Assembly (NCBI RefSeq): GCF_009737085.1
Contig: NZ_WOVL01000007.1
Location: 155,269 to 210,165 of the forward strand
DNA length: 54,897 bases
Direction: 5' to 3'
From: Paenibacillus sp. NEAU-GSW1
GTDB taxonomy: Bacteria > Bacillota > Bacilli > Paenibacillales > Paenibacillaceae
The position numbers and the translations under genes were made by a program. This document shows positions 15,588 to 25,500 of the stretch, one piece after another. Below the pieces are notes generated by a model. That model saw nothing but the letters and a program-made list of their open reading frames with translations. It did not search any database and had not been told where the DNA came from. Position 1 is the stretch's first letter, and the number at the start of each line of letters is the position of its first letter.

Positions 15588-17378
15588 TTAAGGCATCCAA
15601 ATGTCTTTGAAGTCGATCCAGCCGTGCGAATTAGTACCAATACCTTTGTAAGAAGGGGAAGAAAATCTCTGGAAAGTGGAATGGAGCAAAAAGGACAGAT
15701 GGGAAGCCTGCTTCAGACGATTTTCAATGACGGACAATAGGCTGAGCCTGTCTTCGCGATGCTCGCACGCCAGCGCGGAATCAATTTGTTCCGAAATCCA
15801 CGCCTGCCAATCCGCTGTTTGATATTCTTTTACAAAGCTGCCGTCCTGCTCGTAATTTTCAATCATGCATACTTCCTTCTCGGGAAATACGAGCGCATGC
15901 AGGATGGCATCCATGTCCTTCCTTACGGAAGCATGCTGTATGTTCTCGTGGTGCTCGTACCGAATCTGTACGGCTATGCCCGCAGACGCGCATTGCTGCT
16001 GAATCCATTCGGCATCTCGACTGTGGTGGCCATAGGTGCCGATCGTAATCGGCGTTCCCCCATAGTTGTCTTGCAGCAGCAACAGCTTGGCTGCTTCCTG
16101 GTTTAATTCGCCTTCTCCCTCTTTCGGTTGGTCTTGTTCCTCCCGGAAATACCCTTTCGCGCCTTGAAAACGACGCTCGCCAAGCTCATCAATCATGCGC
16201 CGCCGATCGATCAGAAGGTCAACCGCCCTACGAAATGGCTCCGATTGATGCACGCCCTCTTTGTTCATATTCCAGGTTAGCAGGCTGGTGCAGCAATGTC
16301 CGGAATCGGTACGCTGCCATTCTTCCTGAGGAACCTCCTCCAATTCGCCGCCGGGGCCAAGGAACTGCTGTTGCCAGAGCGCCTGGGAAGGAGCCGAACT
16401 CGGCATAAAGACGAGAATAACGCTGTCCAAATGGGGCCGTCCTTGATAATAACGGGTGTTAGCGTTCATGACGAAGCGCTCGTCCGTCCATTCTTCCATT
16501 TGAAAAGGCCCCGTTCCGACAGGGTGCTTCCAGAAAGCTGCTTCGTCTTGGCCTGCGAAGTTAGCCGGCAGTATAGATAAGGAGATTGAGCACAGGAATC
16601 GGGGAAAGATACGATTCGGCTTTATGAGCCGGAATCGGACCGCACGCTCGGTAACGGCTTCAGCGGCAATAAGCGATCGAAGAAGCCAGCTGTTGCGTTT
16701 GCCGGAACGTATACGATTAAAAGTAAAAATGACATCTTCGGCCTTAAGCTCCTTGCCGTTATGGAACAAAATTCCTTTTCGCAAATGGAACGTCCACTCT
16801 GTCGCTTCGGCATTGCTTTCCCAGGCATGTGATAATTGCGGCAAAATACGGTCTGCTTCATCGTCATAACGGACCAGCTTGTCGAAAAACTGCTGCGTCA
16901 TATGCCCATCCAGACTGTAGAGGCATTCAGCCGGGTCTAATGTTAAGATCGCCTTGGAGAGCGGAAGGCGCAGCGTATCCTTTACTACATTATCTTCTCC
17001 CTGCTCTTTGGCGAAGCCGAAGCTTCCGGATAGCCAATCGGTAAACTTATCAGCGGCTTGCGTGCCCGATCCGTACCGCTGCAGCAGATCGAACGCCTGC
17101 TTATAATCTTCTTTATCTGCGTACTGCCGGGTCATTTCCAGCAGCACATTTTCTTTGCTCGCCATGAAAGAAAGCCGAGAGCGGTTGCCTCTTCCTCGCC
17201 CTGCCTGCCATTCGATCAATCCGTCTTCCTTGAGCCGCCGAAGGACGAGCTTTGCGTTTCGAGGTGTACAGTGCAGCGCGTCGGCGATTTGCTCCAGCGT
17301 AACTTCAACCGGCGTACCGATGCGCTCCGCATCGTTCAATTTGTCCGCCAACATGATGTAATGCTCGAAAGCCAGCAT
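15588..17378 (-). CDS. SgrR-like transcriptional regulator with solute-binding domain
   Basis: A 596-residue fusion of an N-terminal winged-helix domain (about 1-75, ALHCTPRNAKLVLRRLKEDGLIEWQAGRGRGNRS) to a family 5 extracellular solute-binding-type domain (about 135-590, with TLDPAECLYSLDGHMTQQFFDKLVRYD and TEWTFHLRKGILFHNGKELKAEDV). This is the architecture of SgrR, where the binding domain stays in the cytoplasm as a ligand sensor; no signal peptide is present, which fits. Oligopeptide- or sugar-phosphate-type ligands are possible. The ATG at 17378 is chosen because CGGAGGTG lies just upstream; a TTG at 17396 would overlap that site. No adjacent transporter indicates the target. Confidence 0.88.
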   Translation of the reverse strand: MLAFEHYIMLADKLNDAERIGTPVEVTLEQIADALHCTPRNAKLVLRRLKEDGLIEWQAGRGRGNRSRLSFMASKENVLLEMTRQYADKEDYKQAFDLLQRYGSGTQAADKFTDWLSGSFGFAKEQGEDNVVKDTLRLPLSKAILTLDPAECLYSLDGHMTQQFFDKLVRYDDEADRILPQLSHAWESNAEATEWTFHLRKGILFHNGKELKAEDVIFTFNRIRSGKRNSWLLRSLIAAEAVTERAVRFRLIKPNRIFPRFLCSISLSILPANFAGQDEAAFWKHPVGTGPFQMEEWTDERFVMNANTRYYQGRPHLDSVILVFMPSSAPSQALWQQQFLGPGGELEEVPQEEWQRTDSGHCCTSLLTWNMNKEGVHQSEPFRRAVDLLIDRRRMIDELGERRFQGAKGYFREEQDQPKEGEGELNQEAAKLLLLQDNYGGTPITIGTYGHHSRDAEWIQQQCASAGIAVQIRYEHHENIQHASVRKDMDAILHALVFPEKEVCMIENYEQDGSFVKEYQTADWQAWISEQIDSALACEHREDRLSLLSVIENRLKQASHLSFLLHSTFQRFSSPSYKGIGTNSHGWIDFKDIWMP

Positions 17379-17506
17379 GCCAGCACCTCCGTTCAATCGC
17401 TAATGTTGCTCTTATTATAAAGAAACGGCGGTACAGAAGTAACCCTCTGCACCGCCATTGGCATGTTTTTCATTCAATTTGCGAAACGCAGGTTTTCTTT
17501 GCTTGT

Positions 17507-18256
17507 TTATACGCCAACGGCTGCTGCTGTTTTGTTGCGTCCGGAGAGCTGAAGAAGTATGACCGTGATGGCAAGCAATGCAAGAATAAGGTAGTCGTAA
17601 AGGTGAGTGGAAGGCGCATTTCCGGTGAAGTTCAAGAAGTTGTGGAGACCGTGGAAAATGATGCCGGGCAGAATAGTGCGATGTTTTACGGTCAGTGTCG
17701 CCAGCAGCAAGCCAATCAAGAAGGCATAAACGATTTGCAGAATGGTATCTTCGGCCGATTGGCCGCCAAGCGCTTGCAGGGCATGGGTAACGCCGAAGAA
17801 AAAGCTTGAGATCAGGATGGCGAAGCCTGCTCCCTTGTGAAGAAAGATACGCAGCATAATGCCGCGGAACAGCGATTCTTCTACAAAGCCGACGAGAAAG
17901 AGCTGTGTGACCAGCAAGTAAACGATAGAGGAGGCCGAAAGCTCGCTGTCAAATCCGTGGTTGGCGATCAGCAAGAGGACAAGGATGATCAACAGCGGAG
18001 AGAAATCCAGCCATTGCCTCGGCGTCAGCTTCAAGCTGCCGGGGAGGAAGAACTGCTGACCGCGCTTTTTGGAAGCGAAAAAGAAAGCGAGAAATAAGGC
18101 GATCGGGATGAAGCCGATAAACGGCGCTGCCGGATGTTCCAATCCGGCGATTTGGACATATGCGCTGCCTCCGGCGATAAATACGATTAGCGCAAGCTCG
18201 ATAAGCAACAGAATGAGGTACGGGCGTTTTACTAATTGTTCATTGTTTGTTTTCAT
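17507..18256 (-). CDS. CPBP family intramembrane metalloprotease
   Basis: A 249-residue membrane protein with about eight hydrophobic segments. The CPBP (Abi) motifs are complete: EESLFRG near residues 126-132, FFFGVTHA about 152-159 and HGLHNFLN about 202-209, which supply the glutamates and histidines of the active site. Relatives cleave or process membrane peptides, for example in bacteriocin self-immunity or prenyl-protein processing. It begins two bases after the stop of a PadR-type regulator, so regulation by that protein is expected. No bacteriocin gene is visible nearby. Confidence 0.88.
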   Translation of the reverse strand: MKTNNEQLVKRPYLILLLIELALIVFIAGGSAYVQIAGLEHPAAPFIGFIPIALFLAFFFASKKRGQQFFLPGSLKLTPRQWLDFSPLLIILVLLLIANHGFDSELSASSIVYLLVTQLFLVGFVEESLFRGIMLRIFLHKGAGFAILISSFFFGVTHALQALGGQSAEDTILQIVYAFLIGLLLATLTVKHRTILPGIIFHGLHNFLNFTGNAPSTHLYDYLILALLAITVILLQLSGRNKTAAAVGV

Positions 18257-18258
18257 GG

Positions 18259-18783
18259 TTACAGATCCCCTTTTTCGATAATTTTACTGAAAAATTCATG
18301 CTCCATTTTGAAAAACTGCAGGCCGTAATGCATGACCGAAACCCGGTAATAAAATTCTTCTTTGTTCGGCAGCTGCTCGAGTTCCTTCGAGACCATCGCC
18401 TGCACGGCTTCCATTTGCGCAATGCCGCTTTGAAGCTGAAGCTGAAAGGCTTTCAGGTTTCTCATCCGCGTTTCTTCCTCCAAATAATCGTAGAAAAAGA
18501 TTTTGAGCAAATGCTCCCTGCGGTTGCTCTGCAGCGGCTCGCGCAGCCATCCGAGGAAGGAGTTGCGACCCTGATCGGTAATGGCGTACAGCTTCTTGTT
18601 CTTGCTGTCATTCGTTTCCTCTTCGATCAGATGACCGGCTTCGACCAGCCGCTTAAGCGCGGGGTAGAGACTGCCATAGCTCATTTTGAAAAATAGGCTG
18701 ACGGATTGCTCCGATATTTTCTTGATGTCATAACCGCTCATTTTGCCTTGCATTAAAATGCCCAAGCTGACGTATTCGACCAT
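18259..18783 (-). CDS. PadR family transcriptional regulator
   Basis: A 174-residue repressor. The N-terminal winged helix (about 1-85) has the PadR pattern: LGILMQGKMSGYDIKKI, SYGSLYPALKRLVEAGHL and KKLYAITDQGR. The C-terminal half is a long helical dimerisation domain of the Vir type, with FYYRVSVMHYG near the end. The ATG at 18783 is supported by AAGGAG ten bases upstream; longer in-frame versions cross the operator. A dyad at 18800-18816 sits in its own promoter region, the usual place for autoregulation. The next gene, a CPBP protease, is in the same operon. Confidence 0.88.
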   Translation of the reverse strand: MVEYVSLGILMQGKMSGYDIKKISEQSVSLFFKMSYGSLYPALKRLVEAGHLIEEETNDSKNKKLYAITDQGRNSFLGWLREPLQSNRREHLLKIFFYDYLEEETRMRNLKAFQLQLQSGIAQMEAVQAMVSKELEQLPNKEEFYYRVSVMHYGLQFFKMEHEFFSKIIEKGDL

Positions 18784-18799
18784 TGTAGCGCTCCTTGCA

Positions 18800-18831
18800 T
18801 ATATCAATTTGATATATCGTTTTGATACATT
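18800..18831. promoter_or_regulatory. Probable PadR operator
   Basis: TATATCAA-T-TTGATATA at 18800-18816 is a perfect dyad, followed by a second related half-site pattern (TTTTGATACATT) up to 18831. It lies 17 bases upstream of the PadR start codon. PadR proteins bind AT-rich dyads of this type. Confidence 0.6.
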
Positions 18832-18990
18832 AAAATTAACAGTTATTGGTTTGGGTGTCAAGGGGTACTCGGAAAAAGTTTTTTGGACATCGGATGAGGG
18901 GCTTTGTGGGCCTTGTCCCTGTCCTACTTTTTCGATTTGCGCATACATATAGGGCTAGGTAAGCCGTGTGAAAAAGGGAGAGTGAGACGT

Positions 18991-19338
18991 GTGGACAAGA
19001 AGATCAGGCGATATTATCAGTTGAAGCAAAAGCAAAAGGAGCTGGAGGAGGAGCTGGGAGGGCTGCGCAGCGAGATCATTCAGCATTGCTCGGAGCAAGG
19101 GGTAAGCGAGCTGGAATCGGGAAGCTATAGGGTGAAGATCGTTGCCCAGGAGCGGAAGGAGTTCGATGAAGGCAAGCTGTATGAAGCATTGCCCGACCCG
19201 AGAGTATGGCGGCTTGCTTCGAAAGCCGACGCGGGCAAGATTGCTGGATTAATTAAGCTGAACGTTATTACGGAGGAGACGATTAAAGACACGTTCTCGA
19301 CCCGAAGCGTGTCGGTGCTTATTGTGGATAAGAAGTAG
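18991..19338 (+). CDS. Small hypothetical coiled-coil protein
   Basis: A 115-residue soluble protein starting at a GTG with AAGGGAGAG upstream; the longer in-frame version from 18904 lacks a site. Residues 1-30 are a charged coiled coil (KIRRYYQLKQKQKELEEELGG), followed by a compact region with YRVKIVAQERKEFDE and a C-terminal part ending in TFSTRSVSVLIVDKK. I do not recognise the family; the general look resembles small phage-derived proteins of the Gam-like or DUF type. It stands alone between PadR (divergent) and a repeat array. Confidence 0.6.
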   Translation: MDKKIRRYYQLKQKQKELEEELGGLRSEIIQHCSEQGVSELESGSYRVKIVAQERKEFDEGKLYEALPDPRVWRLASKADAGKIAGLIKLNVITEETIKDTFSTRSVSVLIVDKK

Positions 19339-19389
19339 GGGGAGCTAGCGGGAGCGCTAGACTGAAATTCATGTTCATCCGATCATGCG

Positions 19390-19615
19390 GCGAGATAGCG
19401 AAGCACATTCGCAAAATAGCGAATTGAGCTTCGCTATTTTGTGCTGTTTTTAGGGGATTGCGGTGTAGTGCGGCATTTTGCGAAGCTGGCTTCGCAATCC
19501 GCTAACCGAGGTTCGCTAATAGCGAAGCTAGATTCGCAGTTGCTATGGGGAGTGGCAGAGGCAGGCCATTTAGCGAAATTTGCTTCGCTATTAGGCGAAG
19601 CGGGTTCGTTAATTT
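19390..19615. repeat. Cluster of GCGAAGC-type hairpin repeats
   Basis: The 425-base gap between two genes contains many copies of TAGCGAA or TTGCGAAGC-N4-CTTCGCA-type dyads, for example 19393-19440, 19478-19496, 19512-19535 and 19571-19600. Neighbouring copies can pair to form short hairpins. Read on the minus strand the copies give a repeated peptide-like pattern (EASFAK-like), but no ribosome binding site or longer frame supports a gene. The unit differs from the array at 10977-11165. It is probably another dispersed intergenic repeat. Confidence 0.55.
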
Positions 19616-19691
19616 GAGAAGGTGCTGTACGTGCTTGTCTGTCGCTGCATCCCAAAAATCGTCAAAAAATGCGGAATAAAGTAAAAAGCAA

Positions 19692-19700
19692 TGATATAAT
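19692..19700 (+). promoter_or_regulatory. Extended -10 promoter of the helicase operon
   Basis: TGATATAAT at 19692-19700 is a consensus extended -10; no good -35 is seen. It is 64 bases upstream of the first gene of the operon. Confidence 0.45.
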
Positions 19701-19763
19701 AGTAGGAAAACAGTGGGAGTAATTGTACTATGAACGTTGGAATTGAATTGGAGGCTTTCACTC

Positions 19764-20090
19764 ATGCCAATCTACAATAAATTAGTCCGCGACCGGATTC
19801 CGGAAATCATAGAGAAGCAAGGTTTGGAGTTTTCCAGCCGTATTTTGGATTCAGAAGAGTATGTCGCTGAGCTGCGGAAAAAGGTGCTTGAAGAAACTGG
19901 CGAATATCTCTCTGCTCAAACGAATAAAGATGCCGTCGAAGAGCTGGCTGACGTGCTCGAGATCATTCAAGCGCTTGCTGAAGCGCATGGGGCATCTGTT
20001 CAGGAACTGGAGCGGGTACGAGCAGAAAAAGCAGAAAAGCGCGGCGGATTTAAGGAGCGGATATACCTTATCGAGGTGAAGGATGCCTGA
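19764..20090 (+). CDS. MazG-like nucleoside triphosphate pyrophosphohydrolase
   Basis: A 108-residue all-helical enzyme of the MazG/phosphoribosyl-ATP pyrophosphohydrolase-like group. The start MPIYNKLVRDRIPEIIE, the KVLEETGEYL segment and EELADVLEIIQAL carry the paired acidic residues (E-x-x-E and E-x-x-D) that bind magnesium. Members hydrolyse non-canonical or signalling nucleotides to monophosphates. The ATG at 19764 has TTGGAGG upstream. Its 3' end overlaps the start of the first helicase gene by eight bases, so it is the first gene of a tightly coupled operon; its job may be nucleotide clean-up or removal of a nucleotide signal linked to the nuclease-helicases. Confidence 0.85.
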   Translation: MPIYNKLVRDRIPEIIEKQGLEFSSRILDSEEYVAELRKKVLEETGEYLSAQTNKDAVEELADVLEIIQALAEAHGASVQELERVRAEKAEKRGGFKERIYLIEVKDA

Positions 20091-22539
20091 GATTAAGCTC
20101 ATCACAGAAAATCTTGTGGACGAATTGATACCTGGCATTCAAAAAGCATCGGGTATTTACATTTTAACTTCCTTCGTTATGGAATCGGGCGTTAGGCTTT
20201 TGGCACCTCATTTGAAGGAAGCTATGAATAGAGGCGCGGAAGTGAAGCTGCTGGCTGGAGACTACTTATTTGTATCTCAACCTGAAGCGTTACGCGCTCT
20301 GCTAAATATACATCCATATATCGAAGCACGGCTATGGAGAAGCCGAGGGACTTCTTTTCATCCAAAAGCCTACTTGTTCGACTATGGAAGCGGCGAGGGG
20401 CTTTTTATTGTCGGCTCATCTAATCTGTCCTTATCGGCATTTCGAATGGGCGTAGAATGGAATTTGGCGATGAACGCTCAAGCGGAACCGTTTACTTTTC
20501 AACATGCGCTCATCAATTTCAATCGCAATTTCTATCATGAATTTACGCAGACGTTAAACGAAGCAACGATCGCCAATTATGAAAAAGCGTATAAAGCTTA
20601 TCATCAGAAATTTCCGGAGCTCGTGCGCTCAATTACGGAATGGGAAGAATCGGAACTGATGCTCCCGCAAAAGGAAAGCAAGCAAGCCGAGCCTTCTGCT
20701 GTGCAGGAGCAACCTAATGCTCTCACCCCAAGAGCTTCGCAGCTAGGTGCATTAGAAGCTTTGGCAGATACTGTTGAAGAAGGCTACGATAAAGCAATGG
20801 TTGTCATGGCAACAGGGCTGGGCAAAACGTATCTCGCCGGTTTTTTTGCCCAACATCGCTTTCAAAGAGTATTGTTTATTGCGCATCGTGAGGAAATTCT
20901 ACACCAAGCTAGACGTTCTTTTTTGCATATAATGCCGGATAAAACAGCTGGGCTTTACAACGGTTCGGAAAAGGAAACGGGAACCGATTTCGTCTTCGCC
21001 TCTATCTATACGCTTAGCTCTAAAATGCATCGGGAACGGTTCGAGCGGAATGCTTTTGACCTGATTGTCGTCGATGAGTTTCATCACGCTGCGGCAAAAT
21101 CGTACCAAACGGTGTTATCCTATTTTAAACCTCGCTTCTTGCTCGGAATTACCGCTACCCCGGACCGGATGGACGGAAAAGATGTGTATGCGATATGCGA
21201 TGGGAATGTTGCCTATCAGTTGCATTTTATCGAGGCAATTCAAAAAGGCTGGCTCTCTCCTTTCCATTACTATGGCATTTATGATGCAACGGATTATTCG
21301 CAGTTAACTTGGCTCGGAACGAAATATGATGAGGGCGAGCTGCTGGAGGTGCAGCTGCGCGAAGAGGTCGCCGCCAACATTTATGAGGGATGGGCTCGCC
21401 ATCGGCAGACCCGAACGATCGCATTTTGTTCTTCTATTATGCAGGCGAACTTCCTGTCGGATTATTTCAACAATCAAGGGGCTGCAAGTTTGGCCTTGCA
21501 CTCGGACACTCGCGCTATGACAAGGGAAGAAGCGGTTCGGCGTTTGGAGAGCGGCGAGCTCACCATCATATTTACAGTGGATTTGTTTAATGAAGGCGTC
21601 GATATTCCCTCGGTGGATACGTTATTGTTTGTCAGACCAACGCAGTCACTGACTATCTTCACGCAGCAGATCGGCAGGGGACTTCGACTGCACGAAGGCA
21701 AGCAGACGTGTGCCATTATCGACCTGATCGGAAACTATCGGAACGCGGATATTAAACTGAGCTTATTCGATACGGGCACCGGGGAAGACAAAACTGACAA
21801 AAAGGGAAGCATCAAGCCGATCGCTCCGGCAGGCTGTGCGATTGAATTGGAGCTGGCAGTCATTGATATGCTTGAAGAACTTACCCGAAAGAAGCAGCCG
21901 CGAAAAGATAAGCTACGCAGTATTTATATGGAGCTGAAAGAGGAAATAGGGCATCGTCCGTCCTATTTGGAGCTCCATTTGTTCGGTAAAGCCAATAGTT
22001 CGGAATATCGGCAGGAATTCGGTTCATATATTGGTTTTCTACACTGGTGCGGGGAATTGAACGAGGAAGAGGAAACGGTCTATTTGAGCTATGAGCGATG
22101 GTTCAAAGAAGTTGAAAGTACGCTTATGGCCAAGAGCTATAAGATGGTTGTGCTGCTTGCGATGCTCGAAAGAGGGGCGAGCGGATGGACCGCTCCGACT
22201 ACGCCGGAAGCAGCCGCTCCATTCTTCCATCGTTATTTGACCGAGAAGGAATATCGGAGAAAAATTGATTTTTCCGATAAGGAGACTCAGCGGCTAAAGG
22301 AGTATGATGAGAAAAAAGTGGCTAAGCTCATTGCCGATATGCCGATGTCGAAATGGAGCGGAAGCTCGAAGGGGCAATTGACTTTTACTGACGGTCAATT
22401 CTCACCCCAGATAGTCATTCAATCAGAGCATGCAGAGCTAGTCTATTCATGGACGAAAGAAATATGCGAATATCGTTTGCATTGGCATTTTGAGAGGAAA
22501 GCCAGAACCGAGGTGAACTATGAATCTAGGTCTATATGA
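20083..22539 (+). CDS. PLD-nuclease/SF2 helicase fusion (first copy)
   Basis: An 818-residue protein. Residues about 1-165 form a phospholipase-D-type nuclease domain with a complete H-x-K-x4-D motif (H93, K95, D100) and GSSNLS at 111-116. Residues about 220-560 are a superfamily 2 helicase: Walker A ATGLGKT (243-249), DEFH (331-334), TATP (357-360), FNEGVDIP and QQIGRGLR (528-535). The C-terminal 250 residues are helical, of unknown family, with a region resembling EIGHRPSYLELHLFGK, and lack the typical end of DUF3427. Such proteins occur in type III-like restriction and other defence contexts. It overlaps both neighbours. One HKD motif implies a dimeric nuclease. Confidence 0.88.
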   Translation: MPEIKLITENLVDELIPGIQKASGIYILTSFVMESGVRLLAPHLKEAMNRGAEVKLLAGDYLFVSQPEALRALLNIHPYIEARLWRSRGTSFHPKAYLFDYGSGEGLFIVGSSNLSLSAFRMGVEWNLAMNAQAEPFTFQHALINFNRNFYHEFTQTLNEATIANYEKAYKAYHQKFPELVRSITEWEESELMLPQKESKQAEPSAVQEQPNALTPRASQLGALEALADTVEEGYDKAMVVMATGLGKTYLAGFFAQHRFQRVLFIAHREEILHQARRSFLHIMPDKTAGLYNGSEKETGTDFVFASIYTLSSKMHRERFERNAFDLIVVDEFHHAAAKSYQTVLSYFKPRFLLGITATPDRMDGKDVYAICDGNVAYQLHFIEAIQKGWLSPFHYYGIYDATDYSQLTWLGTKYDEGELLEVQLREEVAANIYEGWARHRQTRTIAFCSSIMQANFLSDYFNNQGAASLALHSDTRAMTREEAVRRLESGELTIIFTVDLFNEGVDIPSVDTLLFVRPTQSLTIFTQQIGRGLRLHEGKQTCAIIDLIGNYRNADIKLSLFDTGTGEDKTDKKGSIKPIAPAGCAIELELAVIDMLEELTRKKQPRKDKLRSIYMELKEEIGHRPSYLELHLFGKANSSEYRQEFGSYIGFLHWCGELNEEEETVYLSYERWFKEVESTLMAKSYKMVVLLAMLERGASGWTAPTTPEAAAPFFHRYLTEKEYRRKIDFSDKETQRLKEYDEKKVAKLIADMPMSKWSGSSKGQLTFTDGQFSPQIVIQSEHAELVYSWTKEICEYRLHWHFERKARTEVNYESRSI

Positions 22540-25500
22540 GCAAATCATTAATAATCTGACGAAAAAACAGCTTGCTGAGTTGGACCCGGAGCTTTACGAG
22601 ATCGGGAAAGAAGTGCTTGATGCAGAAGAGGCGAGGAAGCTGCTTTCGAACTATCTCGCAATGGTGACGAGAAGAGCGCTGAAGGCGGTTCGGGAGCAAA
22701 ACAGCAACGATGATGAAGAGGCTATTTTTGCACAGGTACGGACATGCAACGAGATCATAGCAACCTTAAAGGACAGCTTAGGGTATAACGAGTACGAGGA
22801 GCTAAAGCTCGACGAGCAAGGAGAGGTGCTCACCTATGTCTATTCCAAGCTTAATCATATTCGCGGCGTGCGTGCAGATAAGGTGCAGCGTCCGACAACG
22901 CCTTTATCGCAAAGCTCGCTGTTCACCGGTTCGCATTCCGAGCCCAATATGATGAGCGAATTGAAGCAGGAAATTGTGACGTCTGATCGGATCGATATGC
23001 TGGTTTCTTTTATCAAATGGAGCGGGCTGCGCGTTCTCATAGAGCAATTGGAACAGTTTACAGCGAATGGCGGGCAACTGCGTGTCATTACAACGACGTA
23101 TATGGAAGCGACGGACTATAAGGCCATTATGGAATTAAGCAAGCTTTCAAATACGGAGATTAAGGTCTCTTATGACACTGAACGTACCAGACTCCATGCG
23201 AAAGCCTATATGTTCCGCAGGGAAACGGGCTTTACGACAGCATATGTCGGCTCATCTAATCTATCAAATCCGGCGCTTACGAGTGGACTGGAGTGGAATC
23301 TTAAGGTCACGGAAAAAGATTCTTACGATGTACTCAAGAAAATCGAAGCCACTTTCGAAAGCTATTGGAATGATCGCGAGTTTAAAAGCTTTGATACAAA
23401 CGACTCGGAGCATGAAGCGCTTCTCCAACTCGCTCTACGGAAAAAACGAGATAAGGACGAGAACAGACTGCATTTTCATTTTGATATCGCGCCCTATGAC
23501 TATCAGAAGGATATACTCGAGAAACTGGAAGCACAGAGGACTCTCTACGATAAAACCAAAAATTTACTAGTTGCAGCAACCGGTGTAGGTAAAACGGTCA
23601 TTTCCGCTTTTGACTATAAACGTTTTGCGCAAAATCACGGCCGAGCCAGGCTGCTGTTCGTTGCCCATCGCGAAGAAATTTTGAAACAAAGCATGGATAC
23701 GTTCCGCTTTATTCTGAAGGATCTTAATTTCGGCGAGCTGCATGTGGGCAGCAATCAAGCGGAGTCGATTGAGCATCTGTTTGTTAGCATTCAAAGCTTT
23801 AACTCGATGAGGCTGGCGGAAAAAACAACCCCGGATTTTTACGATTATATCGTCGTTGACGAGTTTCATCATGCGGCCGCACCTTCCTATCAAAAGCTGT
23901 TAGCCCATTATGAGCCTAAAATATTGCTAGGATTGACCGCTACGCCGGAGCGGATGGACGGCAAGGACATTTTATCGTATTTCGACGATGCGATTGCGGC
24001 GGAAATCCGGCTGACGGATGCGATAGACCGCAAGCTGCTGGCTCCTTTTCAGTATTTCGGCATAACGGACAGCGTCGATTTGTCACAGGTCAAATGGTCC
24101 CGAAAGGGCTACGATCTGCAGGAGCTCGAAAACCTGTATACGCATAATAAAATCCGCGCTAATCAGATAATGAACAGTATGCGGAAATATGTGACTGATA
24201 TCCACGACGTGAAAGGGCTTGGCTTTTGCGTGAGCATCGAACATGCGCTGTACATGGCGAAAGTGTTTAACGAGGCAGGCATTTCTGCTATCGCCCTGCA
24301 CGGCGGATCAAGCGATGAGGATCGTCAATTGGCTAAGCGAAAGCTCGTGAGCGGTGAGATTAGAATGATTTTTGTCGTAGATCTCTACAATGAGGGCGTT
24401 GATATACCGGAGGTCAATACAATCTTGTTCTTACGTCCAACAGAAAGTGTTACGGTATTTCTGCAGCAGCTTGGAAGGGGACTTCGGCTGGCAGAAAACA
24501 AAGAATGCTTGACTGTACTGGATTTTATCGGACAGGCTCATAAGGACTATAATTTCCAGGATAAGTTTCGTGCCCTGCTTGGCAAGACGAAGCATTCCGT
24601 GCTGCATTATGTCGAGAATGGCTTCTCCAGTCTGCCGCGCGGCAGCTTCATTCAGCTGGAAAAGCAAACGAAAGAGTACATTCTAAATAATTTGAAGCAG
24701 GCTGCCACCAACCGTAAACGGTTAGTAGGCAAAATGAAATACTTTGAGGAAGACACGGGGCTGCCTTTAACGCTTGAAAACTTTGTTCGCTATCACGGCG
24801 TGTCCTTATACGAATTTTACGGGGGCCGGAACGGCAAACGAAGCTTTTATGAATTAAAGGCTGAGGCGGGACTGATTGATGCATACCCGTTCGAAAATGG
24901 AGAGTATTTGACCAAGCGTATTCCAGCTTTGCTCAGTTTGAACTCGCGCAGGCTGCTTCGTTTTTTGATCAGCTATATAGAGGATGGAAGGACTGCGCAG
25001 TCTGAGGAAGAACGGTTGATGCTCAATTTGTTCTACTATACGTTTTATCGCTCTGAGCCTAGTAAGCAGGGCTTTGCGGATATCGAAGACGGAATTCGCT
25101 CTACTCTTTCTTGTCCGACATTTAAAGAAGAGCTATTGGAGATATTGAAATATAACAGCACACATATTGATTTCGTCGATAAAATAAATGAATTTCCGTT
25201 CGCTTGCCCGCTCGATGTTCATTGTCGATATTCCATGGATCAAATTTTGGCAGCATTCGGCTATTGGAATGAGGAGAAAGCCCCTAGCTTCCGTGAAGGT
25301 GTTAAATACTTCGAGGACAAGCAAACGGATATATTCTTTATTACATTGAATAAATCAGATAAGGATTTCTCACCATCGACTCTATATGAGGATTATGCGA
25401 TCAATGAGCGGTTGTTTCATTGGCAGACACAAAGCCGGGTGTCCGAGCAGACGAATACGGCGCAACGATATATCCATCATAAGAAAAATGGTCAACGGAT

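Noticed and set aside
17507..18783. Bacteriocin immunity locus around the CPBP protease
   Set aside because: No small peptide precursor with a leader or dedicated exporter was found next to it.
19434..19655. Minus-strand reading frame with repeated short peptide pattern
   Set aside because: It is generated by the GCGAAGC dyad repeats, with no ribosome binding site or homology.
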